From Micromonospora sp. MA102 (lineage in GTDB: Bacteria > Actinomycetota > Actinomycetes > Mycobacteriales > Micromonosporaceae): DNA of 64,000 nt. Below are positions 23,785 to 32,027 of the stretch, piece after piece (position 1 is the first letter of the stretch; each line of letters opens with the position of its first letter). A program made the translations under genes and the position numbers. Location: NCBI RefSeq assembly GCF_025460765.1, contig NZ_JAMWEG010000006.1, forward strand, positions 186,001 to 250,000. The letters are read 5' to 3'. Under the pieces are notes generated by a model. The model made no database searches and had not been told where the DNA came from. It saw nothing but the letters and a program-made list of their open reading frames with translations.

Positions 23785-26064
23785 GTGGATCTGACCAGTG
23801 TGCGACGGGTGCACGTCCGCGTCGAGGGCATCGTGCAGGGGGTCGGGTTCCGACCGTTCGTGCACGCACTGGCCACCGAGTACGAGCTGGCCGGGTTCGT
23901 CGGGAACGACAGCGCGGGCGTCTTCGTCGAGGTGGAAGGGGTCGGCGACCGGCTGACCGCCTTCGTGGCCGACCTCAGCCGGCGGGCACCGGCACTCGCC
24001 CAGGTCGACCGGCTCACCGCCGACGCGGTGCCGCCGACCGGCCGGCCCGGCTTCACCATCGTCGCCAGCGTCACGGGCGCGGGCCGGGAGGCCCTGATCT
24101 CCCCGGACACCGCCACCTGCGCGGACTGCCTCGGGGAGCTGTCCGATCCGACCGACCGGCGGCACGGTTACCCGTTCACGAACTGCACCAACTGTGGCCC
24201 GCGGTTCACGATCGTCGAGGACGTCCCGTACGACCGCCGTACCACCACGATGGCCGAGTTCCCGCTCTGCGCCGACTGCGCCGCCGAGTACGCGGACCCG
24301 GCGAACCGTCGCTTCCACGCCGAGCCGGTGTGCTGCCCCGCGTGCGGTCCGGCCCTCCGGCTCCTCACCGCCGACGGCATCCCGGCTTCCGGCGAGCCCC
24401 TGGACACGGCCGTACGGTGGCTGCGGGACGGGCGCATCGTCGCGGTCAAGGGTCTCGGCGGCTACCACCTGGCCGCCCGGGCTGACGACGACCGGGCCGT
24501 CTCGACGCTGCGCGCCCGCAAGCACCGCGAGGAGAAGCCGTTCGCCGTGATGGCGGCCGACCTGGGGTCGGCGCGCGCCCTCGTCGACGTGGCGCCGGCG
24601 GCGGAGCCGGTGCTCACCGGCGCCCGCCGGCCCGTGGTGCTGCTGCCCCGCCGCGCCGACGCCCCGGTCTGCGAGTCGGTGGCCCCGGGCAACCGCGACC
24701 TCGGTGTGCTGCTGCCGTACACGCCGCTGCACCGGCTGCTGCTCGGGCGGCTCGGCATGCCGATCGTCCTGACCAGCGGCAACGTCTCCGACGAACCGAT
24801 CGCCCATCGCGACGACGACGCCCGCCGGCGGCTGGCACGCATCGCCGACGGTTTCCTGGTCCACGACCGGCGGATCCACGTCCGCACCGACGACTCGGTG
24901 GTACGCGTCTTCCGGGGCCGTGAACTGCCGATCCGGCGCTCCCGTGGCTACGTTCCCGCGCCGATCACGCTGCCCTGGCGGTTCGCGCGGCCGGTGCTCG
25001 CGTGCGGCGCGGAGTTGAAGAACACGTTCTGCGTGGCCAAGGGACGGCGCGCGTTCGTGTCGCACCACGTCGGCGACCTGGAGAACTACGAGACGCTGCG
25101 GGCGTTCACCGACGGGATCGCGCACTTCACCCGGCTCTTCGACGTCCGGCCGGAGGTCGTCGCCCATGACCTGCATCCCGAATACCTCTCCACCAAGTAC
25201 GCCCTGCAGCTCGACGACGTCGAGCTGCTCGGGGTCCAGCACCACCATGCCCACATCGCGTCCTGCCTGGCCGACAACGGCGATCCCGGACCGGTCATCG
25301 GCGTGGCCTTCGACGGTCTCGGGTTCGGCCCGGACGGCACCCTCTGGGGCGGTGAGCTGCTCGTCGCGGACCTCACCGGGTTCGAGCGTGTCGGCCATCT
25401 GGGCTCGGTGCCGATGCCGGGCGGGGCCGCGGCGGTACACGAGCCGTGGCGGATGGCCGCGTCCTATCTGGACGAGATCTACGGCGACGCCGTGCCGGAC
25501 CTGCCGGTGCGGCGCCGGCACGACCGGCACTGGCCCGCGGTCGTGGCGCTGGCACGGCGCGGGACGAACTCGCCGCGTACCTCCAGCGCGGGCCGGCTGT
25601 TCGACGCCGTCTCGGCGCTGCTCGGCCTCCACGACCGCGTCACCTACGAGGGGCAGGCCGCGATCGCCCTGGAGCAGCGGGCCGATCGCGACGAGCGTGG
25701 CGGCTACCAGGTCGAGGCGGCAGGCCCCGTCCCGCTCCTGCACGCCGGACGCGGACTGGTCCGGTGCGTGGTCGACGACCTGCTCGCCGGGGTGGACCCC
25801 GGCCGGATCGCCGCGCGCTTCCACCACGGCCTGGCTGACGCCGTGGTCGGGGCGGCGGGAGCCGTCCGGGAGCGCACCGGCCTCGGCACGGTCGCCCTCT
25901 CCGGCGGGGTCTTCCAGAATGTGCTGCTGCTCGACCGGGTGGTGAGCGGGCTGGAACGGGACGGCTTCCGGGCGCTCGTGCACTCGCGGGTGCCGCCCAA
26001 CGACGGCGGCGTCTCCCTGGGTCAGGCCGCGGTGGCCGCGGCCCGGGCCGCCGCCGCCTCCTGA
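23785..26064 (+). CDS. hypF: Carbamoyltransferase HypF
   Basis: Cytoplasmic enzyme, 759 aa, that turns carbamoyl phosphate into the thiocarboxamide precursor of the hydrogenase cyanide ligands. Domains in order: acylphosphatase-like (RVEGIVQGVGFRPFVH, residues ~8-95); two zinc-finger units (Cys112-Cys115 with CTNCGP, Cys162-Cys165 with CPACGP); a YrdC-like domain (VAVKGLGGYHLAA, then LTSGNVSDEPI); and a Kae1/TobZ-like carbamoyl-transfer domain with VAHDLHPEYLSTKYA, QHHHAHIASCLADN and VALSGGVFQNVLLL. Full length and intact. The leading GTG codes the first residue. Its stop is only 13 bp from the convergent hypE stop. Confidence 0.96.
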   Translation: MDLTSVRRVHVRVEGIVQGVGFRPFVHALATEYELAGFVGNDSAGVFVEVEGVGDRLTAFVADLSRRAPALAQVDRLTADAVPPTGRPGFTIVASVTGAGREALISPDTATCADCLGELSDPTDRRHGYPFTNCTNCGPRFTIVEDVPYDRRTTTMAEFPLCADCAAEYADPANRRFHAEPVCCPACGPALRLLTADGIPASGEPLDTAVRWLRDGRIVAVKGLGGYHLAARADDDRAVSTLRARKHREEKPFAVMAADLGSARALVDVAPAAEPVLTGARRPVVLLPRRADAPVCESVAPGNRDLGVLLPYTPLHRLLLGRLGMPIVLTSGNVSDEPIAHRDDDARRRLARIADGFLVHDRRIHVRTDDSVVRVFRGRELPIRRSRGYVPAPITLPWRFARPVLACGAELKNTFCVAKGRRAFVSHHVGDLENYETLRAFTDGIAHFTRLFDVRPEVVAHDLHPEYLSTKYALQLDDVELLGVQHHHAHIASCLADNGDPGPVIGVAFDGLGFGPDGTLWGGELLVADLTGFERVGHLGSVPMPGGAAAVHEPWRMAASYLDEIYGDAVPDLPVRRRHDRHWPAVVALARRGTNSPRTSSAGRLFDAVSALLGLHDRVTYEGQAAIALEQRADRDERGGYQVEAAGPVPLLHAGRGLVRCVVDDLLAGVDPGRIAARFHHGLADAVVGAAGAVRERTGLGTVALSGGVFQNVLLLDRVVSGLERDGFRALVHSRVPPNDGGVSLGQAAVAAARAAAAS

Positions 26065-26077
26065 ACGGGAGCCGCCG

Positions 26078-27232
26078 TCAGCAGATGCGGGGGAGCGGGT
26101 CCCCGACCAGCATGTCGACCACGCGGGTGCCGCCGAACGCCGTGTGGAGCAGCACCATCCCGGGCGGGTCGGCGGTGACCCGGCCGATGATCGCCGCGCC
26201 GTCGCCGAGCGGATGGCCGCGCAGCGCCGCCACGGCGGCCTCCGCCTGCGTGCCGTCCACCACCGCCACGAGGCGGCCCTCACAGGCCACGTAGAGCGGG
26301 TCGATGCCGAGCAGCTCGCACGCGCCGGTGACAGCGGGACGCACCGGCACCGACGCCTCATCGACGACGACCGCGACCTCCGCCGCCTGCGCCACCTCGT
26401 TGAGGATGGTCGCCACGCCGCCGCGGGTGGCGTCCCGCAGCAGCCGCACCCCGGGAGCCGCGTCCAGCAGCCTGTCCACCAGGCCGGGCAGAGCCGCGGT
26501 GTCCGAGGCCAGGTCGGCGGCGATGTCCAGCTCGCCGCGGGCGAGCATGATGGTGACGCCGTGGTCGCCGATCGGCCCGGAGACGATGACCGCGTCGCCC
26601 GGGCGGACCTGCGCGGTGCCCAGGGCCACCGGTCGCTCCAGCACGCCTACGCCGGCCGTGTTGATGTAGCAGCCGTCGGCCTTGCCCCGCTGCACCACCT
26701 TCGTGTCGCCGGTGACCACCTGGACCCCGGCGCGCCCCGCCGCCGTGGCCATGGAGGTGGCGATCCGCCGCAGGTCGGCGACGGGAAAGCCCTCCTCCAG
26801 GATGAATCCGGCCGCCAGGTACAGCGGTCGGGCGCCGCTGACGGCGAGGTCGTTGACGGTGCCGTTGACGGCGAGATCGCCGATGTCCCCGCCCGGGAAG
26901 AACAGCGGCGACACCACGTACGAGTCGGTGGTGAAGGCCAGCCGCGTGCTCCCAACGGTGAGCACCGCGCCGTCGTCGAGCTCCTCCAGCGTCGGGTTCC
27001 GGAACGCCTCGACGAACAGCCCCTCGATCAGGTTGTGCGTCGCCTTTCCGCCCGCCCCGTGCGCGAGCGTGATCCGGCTCTCCCTGACCTTCGGCGCGCG
27101 CCGGCGGGCACGTTCGATGCGCTCCAGCACCTGCTGCTCCGGCGACAGTCGCCCCGGCTCGTCGGGACCGGCCGCGGCCGCGGCCTCGGCCACCGCGCGC
27201 TCGGCCCAGCCGGCGGTGCTTGCGGTCGTCAT
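26078..27232 (-). CDS. hypE: Hydrogenase maturation protein HypE
   Basis: ATP-dependent dehydratase, 384 aa, that converts the carbamoyl group received from HypF into a thiocyanate on its C-terminal cysteine. The last residues are PRIC, giving the essential terminal Cys. AIRS/PurM-fold motifs: TLAHGAGGKATHNLI, DIGDLAVNGTVNDLAVSGARP, VTGDTKVVQRG, LRDATRGGVATILNEVA. The N-terminus is about 45 residues longer than standard HypE and Ala/Glu-rich. ATG 27232 overlaps the hypD stop (ATGA). Last gene of the hydrogenase operon. Confidence 0.96.
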   Translation of the reverse strand: MTTASTAGWAERAVAEAAAAAGPDEPGRLSPEQQVLERIERARRRAPKVRESRITLAHGAGGKATHNLIEGLFVEAFRNPTLEELDDGAVLTVGSTRLAFTTDSYVVSPLFFPGGDIGDLAVNGTVNDLAVSGARPLYLAAGFILEEGFPVADLRRIATSMATAAGRAGVQVVTGDTKVVQRGKADGCYINTAGVGVLERPVALGTAQVRPGDAVIVSGPIGDHGVTIMLARGELDIAADLASDTAALPGLVDRLLDAAPGVRLLRDATRGGVATILNEVAQAAEVAVVVDEASVPVRPAVTGACELLGIDPLYVACEGRLVAVVDGTQAEAAVAALRGHPLGDGAAIIGRVTADPPGMVLLHTAFGGTRVVDMLVGDPLPRIC

Positions 27233-28356
27233 ACGCGGGTCGCCTCCGTGAGCCGCTGCCGGGTGAAGCGGCCGAAGTTGTAGTAGGCCGCGCACGCGCC
27301 CTCCGAGGAGACCATGCACGTGCCGATGGGCGTCTCCGGCGTGCACGCGGTGCCGAACACCTTGCACTCCCAGGGCTTGAGCACTCCCTTGAGCACCTCG
27401 CCGCACTGGCAGGCCTTCGGGTCCGCCACGCGCACCCCGGGCACGTCGAAGATCCGCTCGGCGTCGTACGCCGCGTACTCGTCCCGCATCCGCAGGGCCG
27501 AGTGCGAGATGAAACCGAGGCCGCGCCACTCGAAGTACGGGCGCAGCCGCATGACCTGGCCGATCGCCTCCAGGGCCCGCAGATTGCCGTCCCAGGGCAC
27601 CACCCGGGTGTACTGGTTCTCCACCTCGCAGCGTCCCTCGGCGAGCTGTGTGAGCAGCATGAAGACCGACTGCAGGAGGTCCAGTGGTTCGAAGCCGGCG
27701 CACACCAGCGGCTTTCCGTGGTCACGGGCGATGAACTCGTACGGCCGGCAACCGATGACGGTGGAGACGTGCCCCGGCCCGAGGAATCCGTCGAGACGCA
27801 GGTCCGGTGAGTCGAGGATGGCCTTGATCGCCGGAAGGATGGTGACGTGGTTGCAGAAGACCGAGAAGTTGTCGATGCCCTCGGCGGCCGCCCGCAGCAC
27901 GGTCATCGCCGTCGACGGCGAGGTGGTCTCGAACCCGATCGCCATGAAGACCACCCGGCGGTCCGGGTTGGTCCGCGCGATCTTCAGGGCGTCCAGCGGC
28001 GAGTAGACCATCCGGATGTCCGCGCCGGCCGCCTTGGCGTCCAGGAAGGAGCCGCTTCCGCCCGGGACCCGCATCATGTCGCCGAACGCGGTCATGATGA
28101 CGCCCGGCTCGTTGGCGATGGCGATGGCGTCGTCGACCCGGCCCATCGGGATGACACAGACCGGGCAGCCCGGCCCGTGCACCAGCGAGACGCTCTCCGG
28201 CAGGTAGTCCTCGATCCCGTGCTTGTAGATGGTGTGGGTGTGGCCGCCGCAGACCTCCATGAACTTGTACTGCCGCCCCGGCTCGCACAACGCGGCGATC
28301 TGGGTCGCCAGCGCCTGGGCCTTGTCCGCGTCGCGGTACTCGTCAACGAAACGCAT
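27229..28356 (-). CDS. hypD: Hydrogenase maturation protein HypD
   Basis: Iron-sulfur scaffold, 375 aa, on which the Fe(CN)2CO unit is assembled together with HypC. Signature segments are intact: FMEVCGGHTHTIYKHGI (catalytic Cys), VHGPGCPVCVIPMGRVD, FGDMMRVPGG, GFETTSPSTA, GFLGPGHVSTVIG and the C-terminal [4Fe-4S] region DPKACQCGEVLKGVLKPWEC followed by GTACTPETPIGTCMVSSEGACAAYY. Normal length. ATG 28356 lies 10 bp after the hypC stop. Confidence 0.97.
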   Translation of the reverse strand: MRFVDEYRDADKAQALATQIAALCEPGRQYKFMEVCGGHTHTIYKHGIEDYLPESVSLVHGPGCPVCVIPMGRVDDAIAIANEPGVIMTAFGDMMRVPGGSGSFLDAKAAGADIRMVYSPLDALKIARTNPDRRVVFMAIGFETTSPSTAMTVLRAAAEGIDNFSVFCNHVTILPAIKAILDSPDLRLDGFLGPGHVSTVIGCRPYEFIARDHGKPLVCAGFEPLDLLQSVFMLLTQLAEGRCEVENQYTRVVPWDGNLRALEAIGQVMRLRPYFEWRGLGFISHSALRMRDEYAAYDAERIFDVPGVRVADPKACQCGEVLKGVLKPWECKVFGTACTPETPIGTCMVSSEGACAAYYNFGRFTRQRLTEATRV

Positions 28357-28366
28357 CTGATCTTTC

Positions 28367-28639
28367 CTAGGTGATGTCGGATTCGGCGAGCGCCTGCAGC
28401 TCGTCGGTGTAGGCCTGCCCGAGGCCGTTCAACATGGCCAATGTGGCGGCCGCCTCGGCCTCGTCGATCTTCGACATGGCGAAGCCGACATGGACGAGCA
28501 CCCAGTCGCCGATACCGATCTGGTCCGGGCCGAGCAGGCCGATGTTGATCGCGCGCCGGACGCCCACGACGTCGACGATGGCCAGATCCTCGTGGCCCGC
28601 CTTGATTTCGACGATCTCGCCCGGGATGCCAAGGCACAT
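28367..28639 (-). CDS. hypC: Hydrogenase maturation chaperone HypC
   Basis: Chaperone, 90 aa, that carries the iron moiety from HypD to the apo-large subunit. It begins MCLGIPGEIVEI, with the essential Cys2, followed by the beta-barrel core (RRAINIGLL, GDWVLVHVGFAMSKIDEAEA) and a C-terminal helix. Full length. It lies between the 33-aa microprotein gene (21-bp gap) and hypD. A second, divergent HypC-like gene is on the other strand at 22871-23113, so this cluster carries two HypC-type proteins, only this one with the canonical N-terminus. Confidence 0.96.
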   Translation of the reverse strand: MCLGIPGEIVEIKAGHEDLAIVDVVGVRRAINIGLLGPDQIGIGDWVLVHVGFAMSKIDEAEAAATLAMLNGLGQAYTDELQALAESDIT

Positions 28640-28660
28640 CGCGCTACTCGTCCTCTCCGG

Positions 28661-28762
28661 TCACATCTTCTCGATCTTGATGTAGCGCCGCAGCGCGGGA
28701 AGTTCCTTCCAGAACATCCCCACCACGGCCGCGCCGGCCAGCAGCACCAACAGCTTCCGCAC
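28661..28762 (-). CDS. 33-aa single-span microprotein (DUF6893-like)
   Basis: Tiny protein of 33 aa starting at GTG 28762. A basic RK start is followed by a hydrophobic helix (LLVLLAGAAVVGMFW) and a charged tail ELPALRRYIKIEKM. The pattern (membrane helix followed by LPxLRRYxKI..M) matches small actinobacterial proteins annotated as DUF6893, as far as I recall. It has a GGAGATGAG ribosome site and sits 21 bp before hypC within the hydrogenase operon. It is likely a membrane-associated small subunit or anchor; function unknown. The gene is easily missed because of its size. Confidence 0.72.
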   Translation of the reverse strand: MRKLLVLLAGAAVVGMFWKELPALRRYIKIEKM

Positions 28763-28794
28763 AGCTCATCTCCTCGGGTCCACGCCGGGCCGGC

Positions 28795-28998
28795 TCAGCC
28801 CGGCGGCAGGTTCGGCATGATCGGCAGGATCGGGTCGTGCTTCTTCGGCCGGATGCCGGTCGAGCGGTGCGCGTCCACCGTCCCGTCATCCTGATGGCCC
28901 GACTGCTTCCTCCGCCGCGAGTTGCCCTCCTCCACACCCTTCGTGTGCGCCGGGGCGTCGAGTTCGACATCGGGATCGCCCACCCGGATCTCGCCCAT
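28795..28998 (-). CDS. 67-aa hydrophilic protein of the hydrogenase operon
   Basis: Predicted protein of 67 aa starting at ATG 28998 after an excellent GGAGGAGG ribosome site. The composition is polar: acidic N-terminal half (GEIRVGDPDVELDAPAHTKG), central basic NSRRRKQSGHQDDG, and a proline/hydrophobic end (KKHDPILPIMPNLPPG). No transmembrane segment or cysteines. I do not recognise a family. Its ribosome site, and its position 14 bp after the DUF5947 stop and 32 bp before the microprotein start, argue that it is real. The C-terminal motif could be a docking peptide. Confidence 0.65.
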   Translation of the reverse strand: MGEIRVGDPDVELDAPAHTKGVEEGNSRRRKQSGHQDDGTVDAHRSTGIRPKKHDPILPIMPNLPPG

Positions 28999-29012
28999 TG
29001 CCGCCTCCTCCA

Positions 29013-29627
29013 TCAGTGGTTGCCGGACGGCCGGTCGTGTCGCCGGCCGAGTTCGTCGAAGAACCGGGAGATCTCCCGCCACACGGCGCTTCCCCCGGAC
29101 ATGCCCGTCCAGTGCCGGCGGATGAGCGCGACGAGCCGGAAGCAGTCGTCGACCGGCACCACCCACTGGCTGCCGCCGTCGCGCGGGTTGCCCGTCCAGA
29201 CCAGGAAGGCCTCGACCCGGGGCAGCAGCGCGGTCAGCTCGGCTGATCGCGCCTCGACGGCCCGCCAGGCGCCGGCATCGACCTCCGACTCCGTCGTGCC
29301 GAGCGGGCTCGGGTAGTGCCCGAGCACGCGGCCGTCGCGCTGCTTGACGAAGAACACCAGACCGACCGGCACGCCGAGTTCGGCGGCGGACAGGTCCGGC
29401 AGCCGTCTGCCGCGGGTGGGGACGAGCTGGTACCGGCCGGCGCCGGCCGCCTCGCGTTCGAACAGCAGGGAGCACGGCGTGCAGGCGCACATCAGCTCCC
29501 CGTCCTGTTCGTCCCACACGTGCCGGTGTTCCGGGCCGACCCGCCCGGCGCACAGGCCGCACCGCTCGACCGCCGCCGCGCGCTGCCCCGCGCGACGGAT
29601 CGCCCGCTGCAGGGCGCCCGCCGTCAT
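29013..29627 (-). CDS. DUF5947-family protein of the hydrogenase operon
   Basis: Protein of 204 aa resembling the DUF5947 proteins seen beside actinobacterial hydrogenase genes. A metal-site-like cluster lies near the N-terminus: ERCGLCAGRVGPEHRHVW then LMCACTPCSLLFE (CxxC, two His, CxCxxC), suggesting zinc or iron-sulfur binding. The remainder is mixed alpha/beta with VGLVFFVKQRDGRVLGHYPSPLG and FLVWTGNPRDGGSQWVVPVDDCFRL. ATG 29627 overlaps the NifU-like stop (ATGA), so I rejected the longer frame to 29711. A role in delivering or protecting metal clusters of the hydrogenase is a guess from context. Confidence 0.82.
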   Translation of the reverse strand: MTAGALQRAIRRAGQRAAAVERCGLCAGRVGPEHRHVWDEQDGELMCACTPCSLLFEREAAGAGRYQLVPTRGRRLPDLSAAELGVPVGLVFFVKQRDGRVLGHYPSPLGTTESEVDAGAWRAVEARSAELTALLPRVEAFLVWTGNPRDGGSQWVVPVDDCFRLVALIRRHWTGMSGGSAVWREISRFFDELGRRHDRPSGNH

Positions 29628-30235
29628 GCCGTGCCGTCCAACGCGAGCGGCCCACCGGCCTGCTCCGCCACGCCCGTCGGCGGCCCCGCGGTCCGGTCCG
29701 GCCGCTGCCACAGGGCGGCGACCGGGATCAGCGCCGGCGCCGGCGCGGGCGCCGCCACCTCGACCGCGGACAGCTCCGGCGCGAACGTCAGCACCTGGTC
29801 CCGCACCAGGTCACCGAGCGCCGCCGCGCTACCGCCGCACGAACTCGCCGACAGGCTGATGCGCGCCACCTCGTCCTGGACACCGACCAACGCGATCTCG
29901 GCGCCCTGCGCGCGCAGCTGCGGCCGGAGGTCGTCGACGGCACGGGCCACCCGCCCTTCCAGCGGATCCGGGTGGATGCGGTGCAGCAGCAGCAGGTGCC
30001 GCAGCAGCTCGTCGTCGGCGAGCCGGTCGAGCGCGCCGCCACTGTCGGCGGCCAGGTCGGTGACTCGGGCCAGCGCCTCGCCGTACACCTCGGTCAGGAC
30101 CTCGACCGCCTCCAGTGCCAGCTCGGCGGTGCGGCCGGGGGTCTGCTCGAGCTGGCCGAGCACGGCGTCCAGGCGGGCCAGCCGTGGCTCGACGGCCGCG
30201 TCGTCGAGCCGTGGGACGTCCGGCTGCTCACCCAT
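29624..30235 (-). CDS. NifU C-terminal-domain-like protein
   Basis: Protein of 203 aa. Residues ~100-160 resemble the NifU/Nfu scaffold fold (GRVARAVDDLRPQLRAQGAEIALVGVQDEVARISL, then a core SASSCGGSAAALGDLVRDQV). The Nfu CxxC that holds a bridging cluster is replaced by SSCGGS with a single cysteine, so it cannot use the classical ligand set alone. The N-terminal 90 residues are helical. The Ala/Pro-rich linker APAPAPALIPVAALW precedes a low-complexity end. It overlaps the large-subunit stop by 8 bp. It is probably involved in iron-sulfur supply to, or electron transfer from, the hydrogenase small subunit. Confidence 0.8.
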   Translation of the reverse strand: MGEQPDVPRLDDAAVEPRLARLDAVLGQLEQTPGRTAELALEAVEVLTEVYGEALARVTDLAADSGGALDRLADDELLRHLLLLHRIHPDPLEGRVARAVDDLRPQLRAQGAEIALVGVQDEVARISLSASSCGGSAAALGDLVRDQVLTFAPELSAVEVAAPAPAPALIPVAALWQRPDRTAGPPTGVAEQAGGPLALDGTA

Positions 30236-32027
30236 GGGACGCGCCGAACATCGCCGAGTGGATCTTCTTGAGGGTGCGACCGCCGCCGACGTACATGTGC
30301 ACCCCGCACGGCAGGCAGGGATCGAAGCTGCGCACCGCGCGCATGATGTCCACGCCCTTGAAGTTGTCCGGGCCGTTCTCCTCGAAGATGGGCATGTCCT
30401 GGATCGCGTCCTCGTACGGACCGGGCGTGCCGTAGCTGTCGCGGGGACTGCCGTTCCACGGCGTCGGCGGGTACGGGTGGTAGTTGGCGATCTTGCGGTC
30501 CCGGATCACCAGGTGGTGCGACAGCGTGCCCCGGACGGCCTCGTGGAAGCCGCAGCCGATCGCCTCGTCCGGCACGTCGAACTCGGTGAAGACCCGCATG
30601 TCGCCGCCGCGCATCCGCTCCATCGCCCGTTCCAGGAAGTACAGCGACATGGCCGCCGCGTACGCGATGAAGTAGGCCCGTGAACGGTCCCGCTCCAGCG
30701 CGTTCGACCAGCGCGGGATCTTCCACTCCAACGTCATCTCGGGCAGCTTCTGGCTCTTCGGGAGCGAGATCAGCACGCTCTTCCCGGTCGACTTGACATA
30801 CGGGGTGTCGACCATTTTCGCCAGCGCGGTGGTATACAGCCGGGCAAACGGGCCGCCACCGGTGTCCAGCGCCAGATGCTCTCCGCTGTTCTTGTCGAAC
30901 CAGCGGGGGCTCATCACCCAGCTGTACTTGTCGTCGAAGTTGCGCTTCTGCGGATCCGGCAGCGTGGTCTGGTTCCAGGGATGGCGGATGTCGACCGGGT
31001 TGCCGAGCGGGTCGTACTTGACGAACGGGTCCTCCTCGCCCGCCCAGTCCTTGTAGTACGAGCTGCCGAGCAGGATCCGGATGCCGAGGTTGATGTCCAC
31101 GAGGTCGGTGGTGAGCAGCTTGCCGTCGACGACGATGCCGGGCGTGACGTGCATGGCCCGTCCCCAGTTCGACATCGTCTCGTACCGGTAGTCGACGACG
31201 TCCGGATCTTGGAACGCGCCCCAACAGCCGAGCAGGACCCGGCGGCGGCCCACCTCCTCGTAGCCGGGCAGCGCCTCGTACCAGAAGTCGAAGACGTCGT
31301 CGTTCATGGCGACGGCCTTCTTGACGAAGTCCAGGATGCTGATCAGCCGGCTCAGGTAGTCGGTGAACAGCGTCGGCTGGGGCATGGTGCCGACGCCGCC
31401 GGGGTAGACCGTCGACGGGTGGACGTGCCGTCCCTCCATGAGGCAGAACATCTCCCGGGTCGTCCGGCTGACCTTCAGCGCCTCCTTGTAGACCTCGCCC
31501 TCGAACGGGTTGTAGGCCCGCATGATGTCGGCGATCGTCCGGTAGCCGTGGATGTCTCGCCCAGGTGCCGCGGTGGCTTCCGCCCGGGCGAGCACACTCG
31601 GATTGGTCTGCTTGACCATCGCCTCGCAGAAGTCGACGAAGACGAGATTGTCCTGGAACAGGGTGTGGTCGAACATGTACTCGGCGGCCTCGCCGAGATT
31701 GATGATCCACTCCGCCAGCGGCGGGGTCTTGATGCCGTAGGCCATGTTCTGCGCGTAGACCGAGCAGGTCGTGTGGTTGTCGCCGCAGATGCCGCAGATC
31801 CGGCTGGTGATGAAGCCGGCGTCGCGGGGGTCCTTCCCCTTCATGAACACCGAGTAGCCGCGGAACAGCGACGACGTGGTGTGGCACTCGGCGACGACGC
31901 GGTTGGCAAAGTCGATCTTCGTGTAGACGCCGAGGTTGCCGATGATCCGGGTGATCGGATCCCACGCCATCTCCACCAGCTCGCCGGGCTTCTGGCCGGT
32001 GGCCGGCTTCGGCTTCGTCGCGGTCAC
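30228..32027 (-). CDS. hhyL: [NiFe]-hydrogenase large subunit (group 1h-like)
   Basis: Catalytic Ni-Fe subunit, 599 aa. The L1 nickel motif is TSRICGICGDNH (Cys78, Cys81) and the L2 motif is SFDPCLPCGVH (Cys571, Cys574, His577); all four nickel ligands are intact. A 22-residue tail follows His577, the expected cleavage product of the maturation protease in the same operon. RICGICGDNH and DPCLPCGVHMY resemble the oxygen-tolerant, atmospheric-H2-oxidising group 1h enzymes; group assignment is by recalled similarity. GTG 32027 is preceded by AGAGGAA and overlaps the small-subunit stop (GTGA). No signal peptide, so it functions in the cytoplasm, possibly membrane-associated. Confidence 0.95.
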   Translation of the reverse strand: MTATKPKPATGQKPGELVEMAWDPITRIIGNLGVYTKIDFANRVVAECHTTSSLFRGYSVFMKGKDPRDAGFITSRICGICGDNHTTCSVYAQNMAYGIKTPPLAEWIINLGEAAEYMFDHTLFQDNLVFVDFCEAMVKQTNPSVLARAEATAAPGRDIHGYRTIADIMRAYNPFEGEVYKEALKVSRTTREMFCLMEGRHVHPSTVYPGGVGTMPQPTLFTDYLSRLISILDFVKKAVAMNDDVFDFWYEALPGYEEVGRRRVLLGCWGAFQDPDVVDYRYETMSNWGRAMHVTPGIVVDGKLLTTDLVDINLGIRILLGSSYYKDWAGEEDPFVKYDPLGNPVDIRHPWNQTTLPDPQKRNFDDKYSWVMSPRWFDKNSGEHLALDTGGGPFARLYTTALAKMVDTPYVKSTGKSVLISLPKSQKLPEMTLEWKIPRWSNALERDRSRAYFIAYAAAMSLYFLERAMERMRGGDMRVFTEFDVPDEAIGCGFHEAVRGTLSHHLVIRDRKIANYHPYPPTPWNGSPRDSYGTPGPYEDAIQDMPIFEENGPDNFKGVDIMRAVRSFDPCLPCGVHMYVGGGRTLKKIHSAMFGASHG

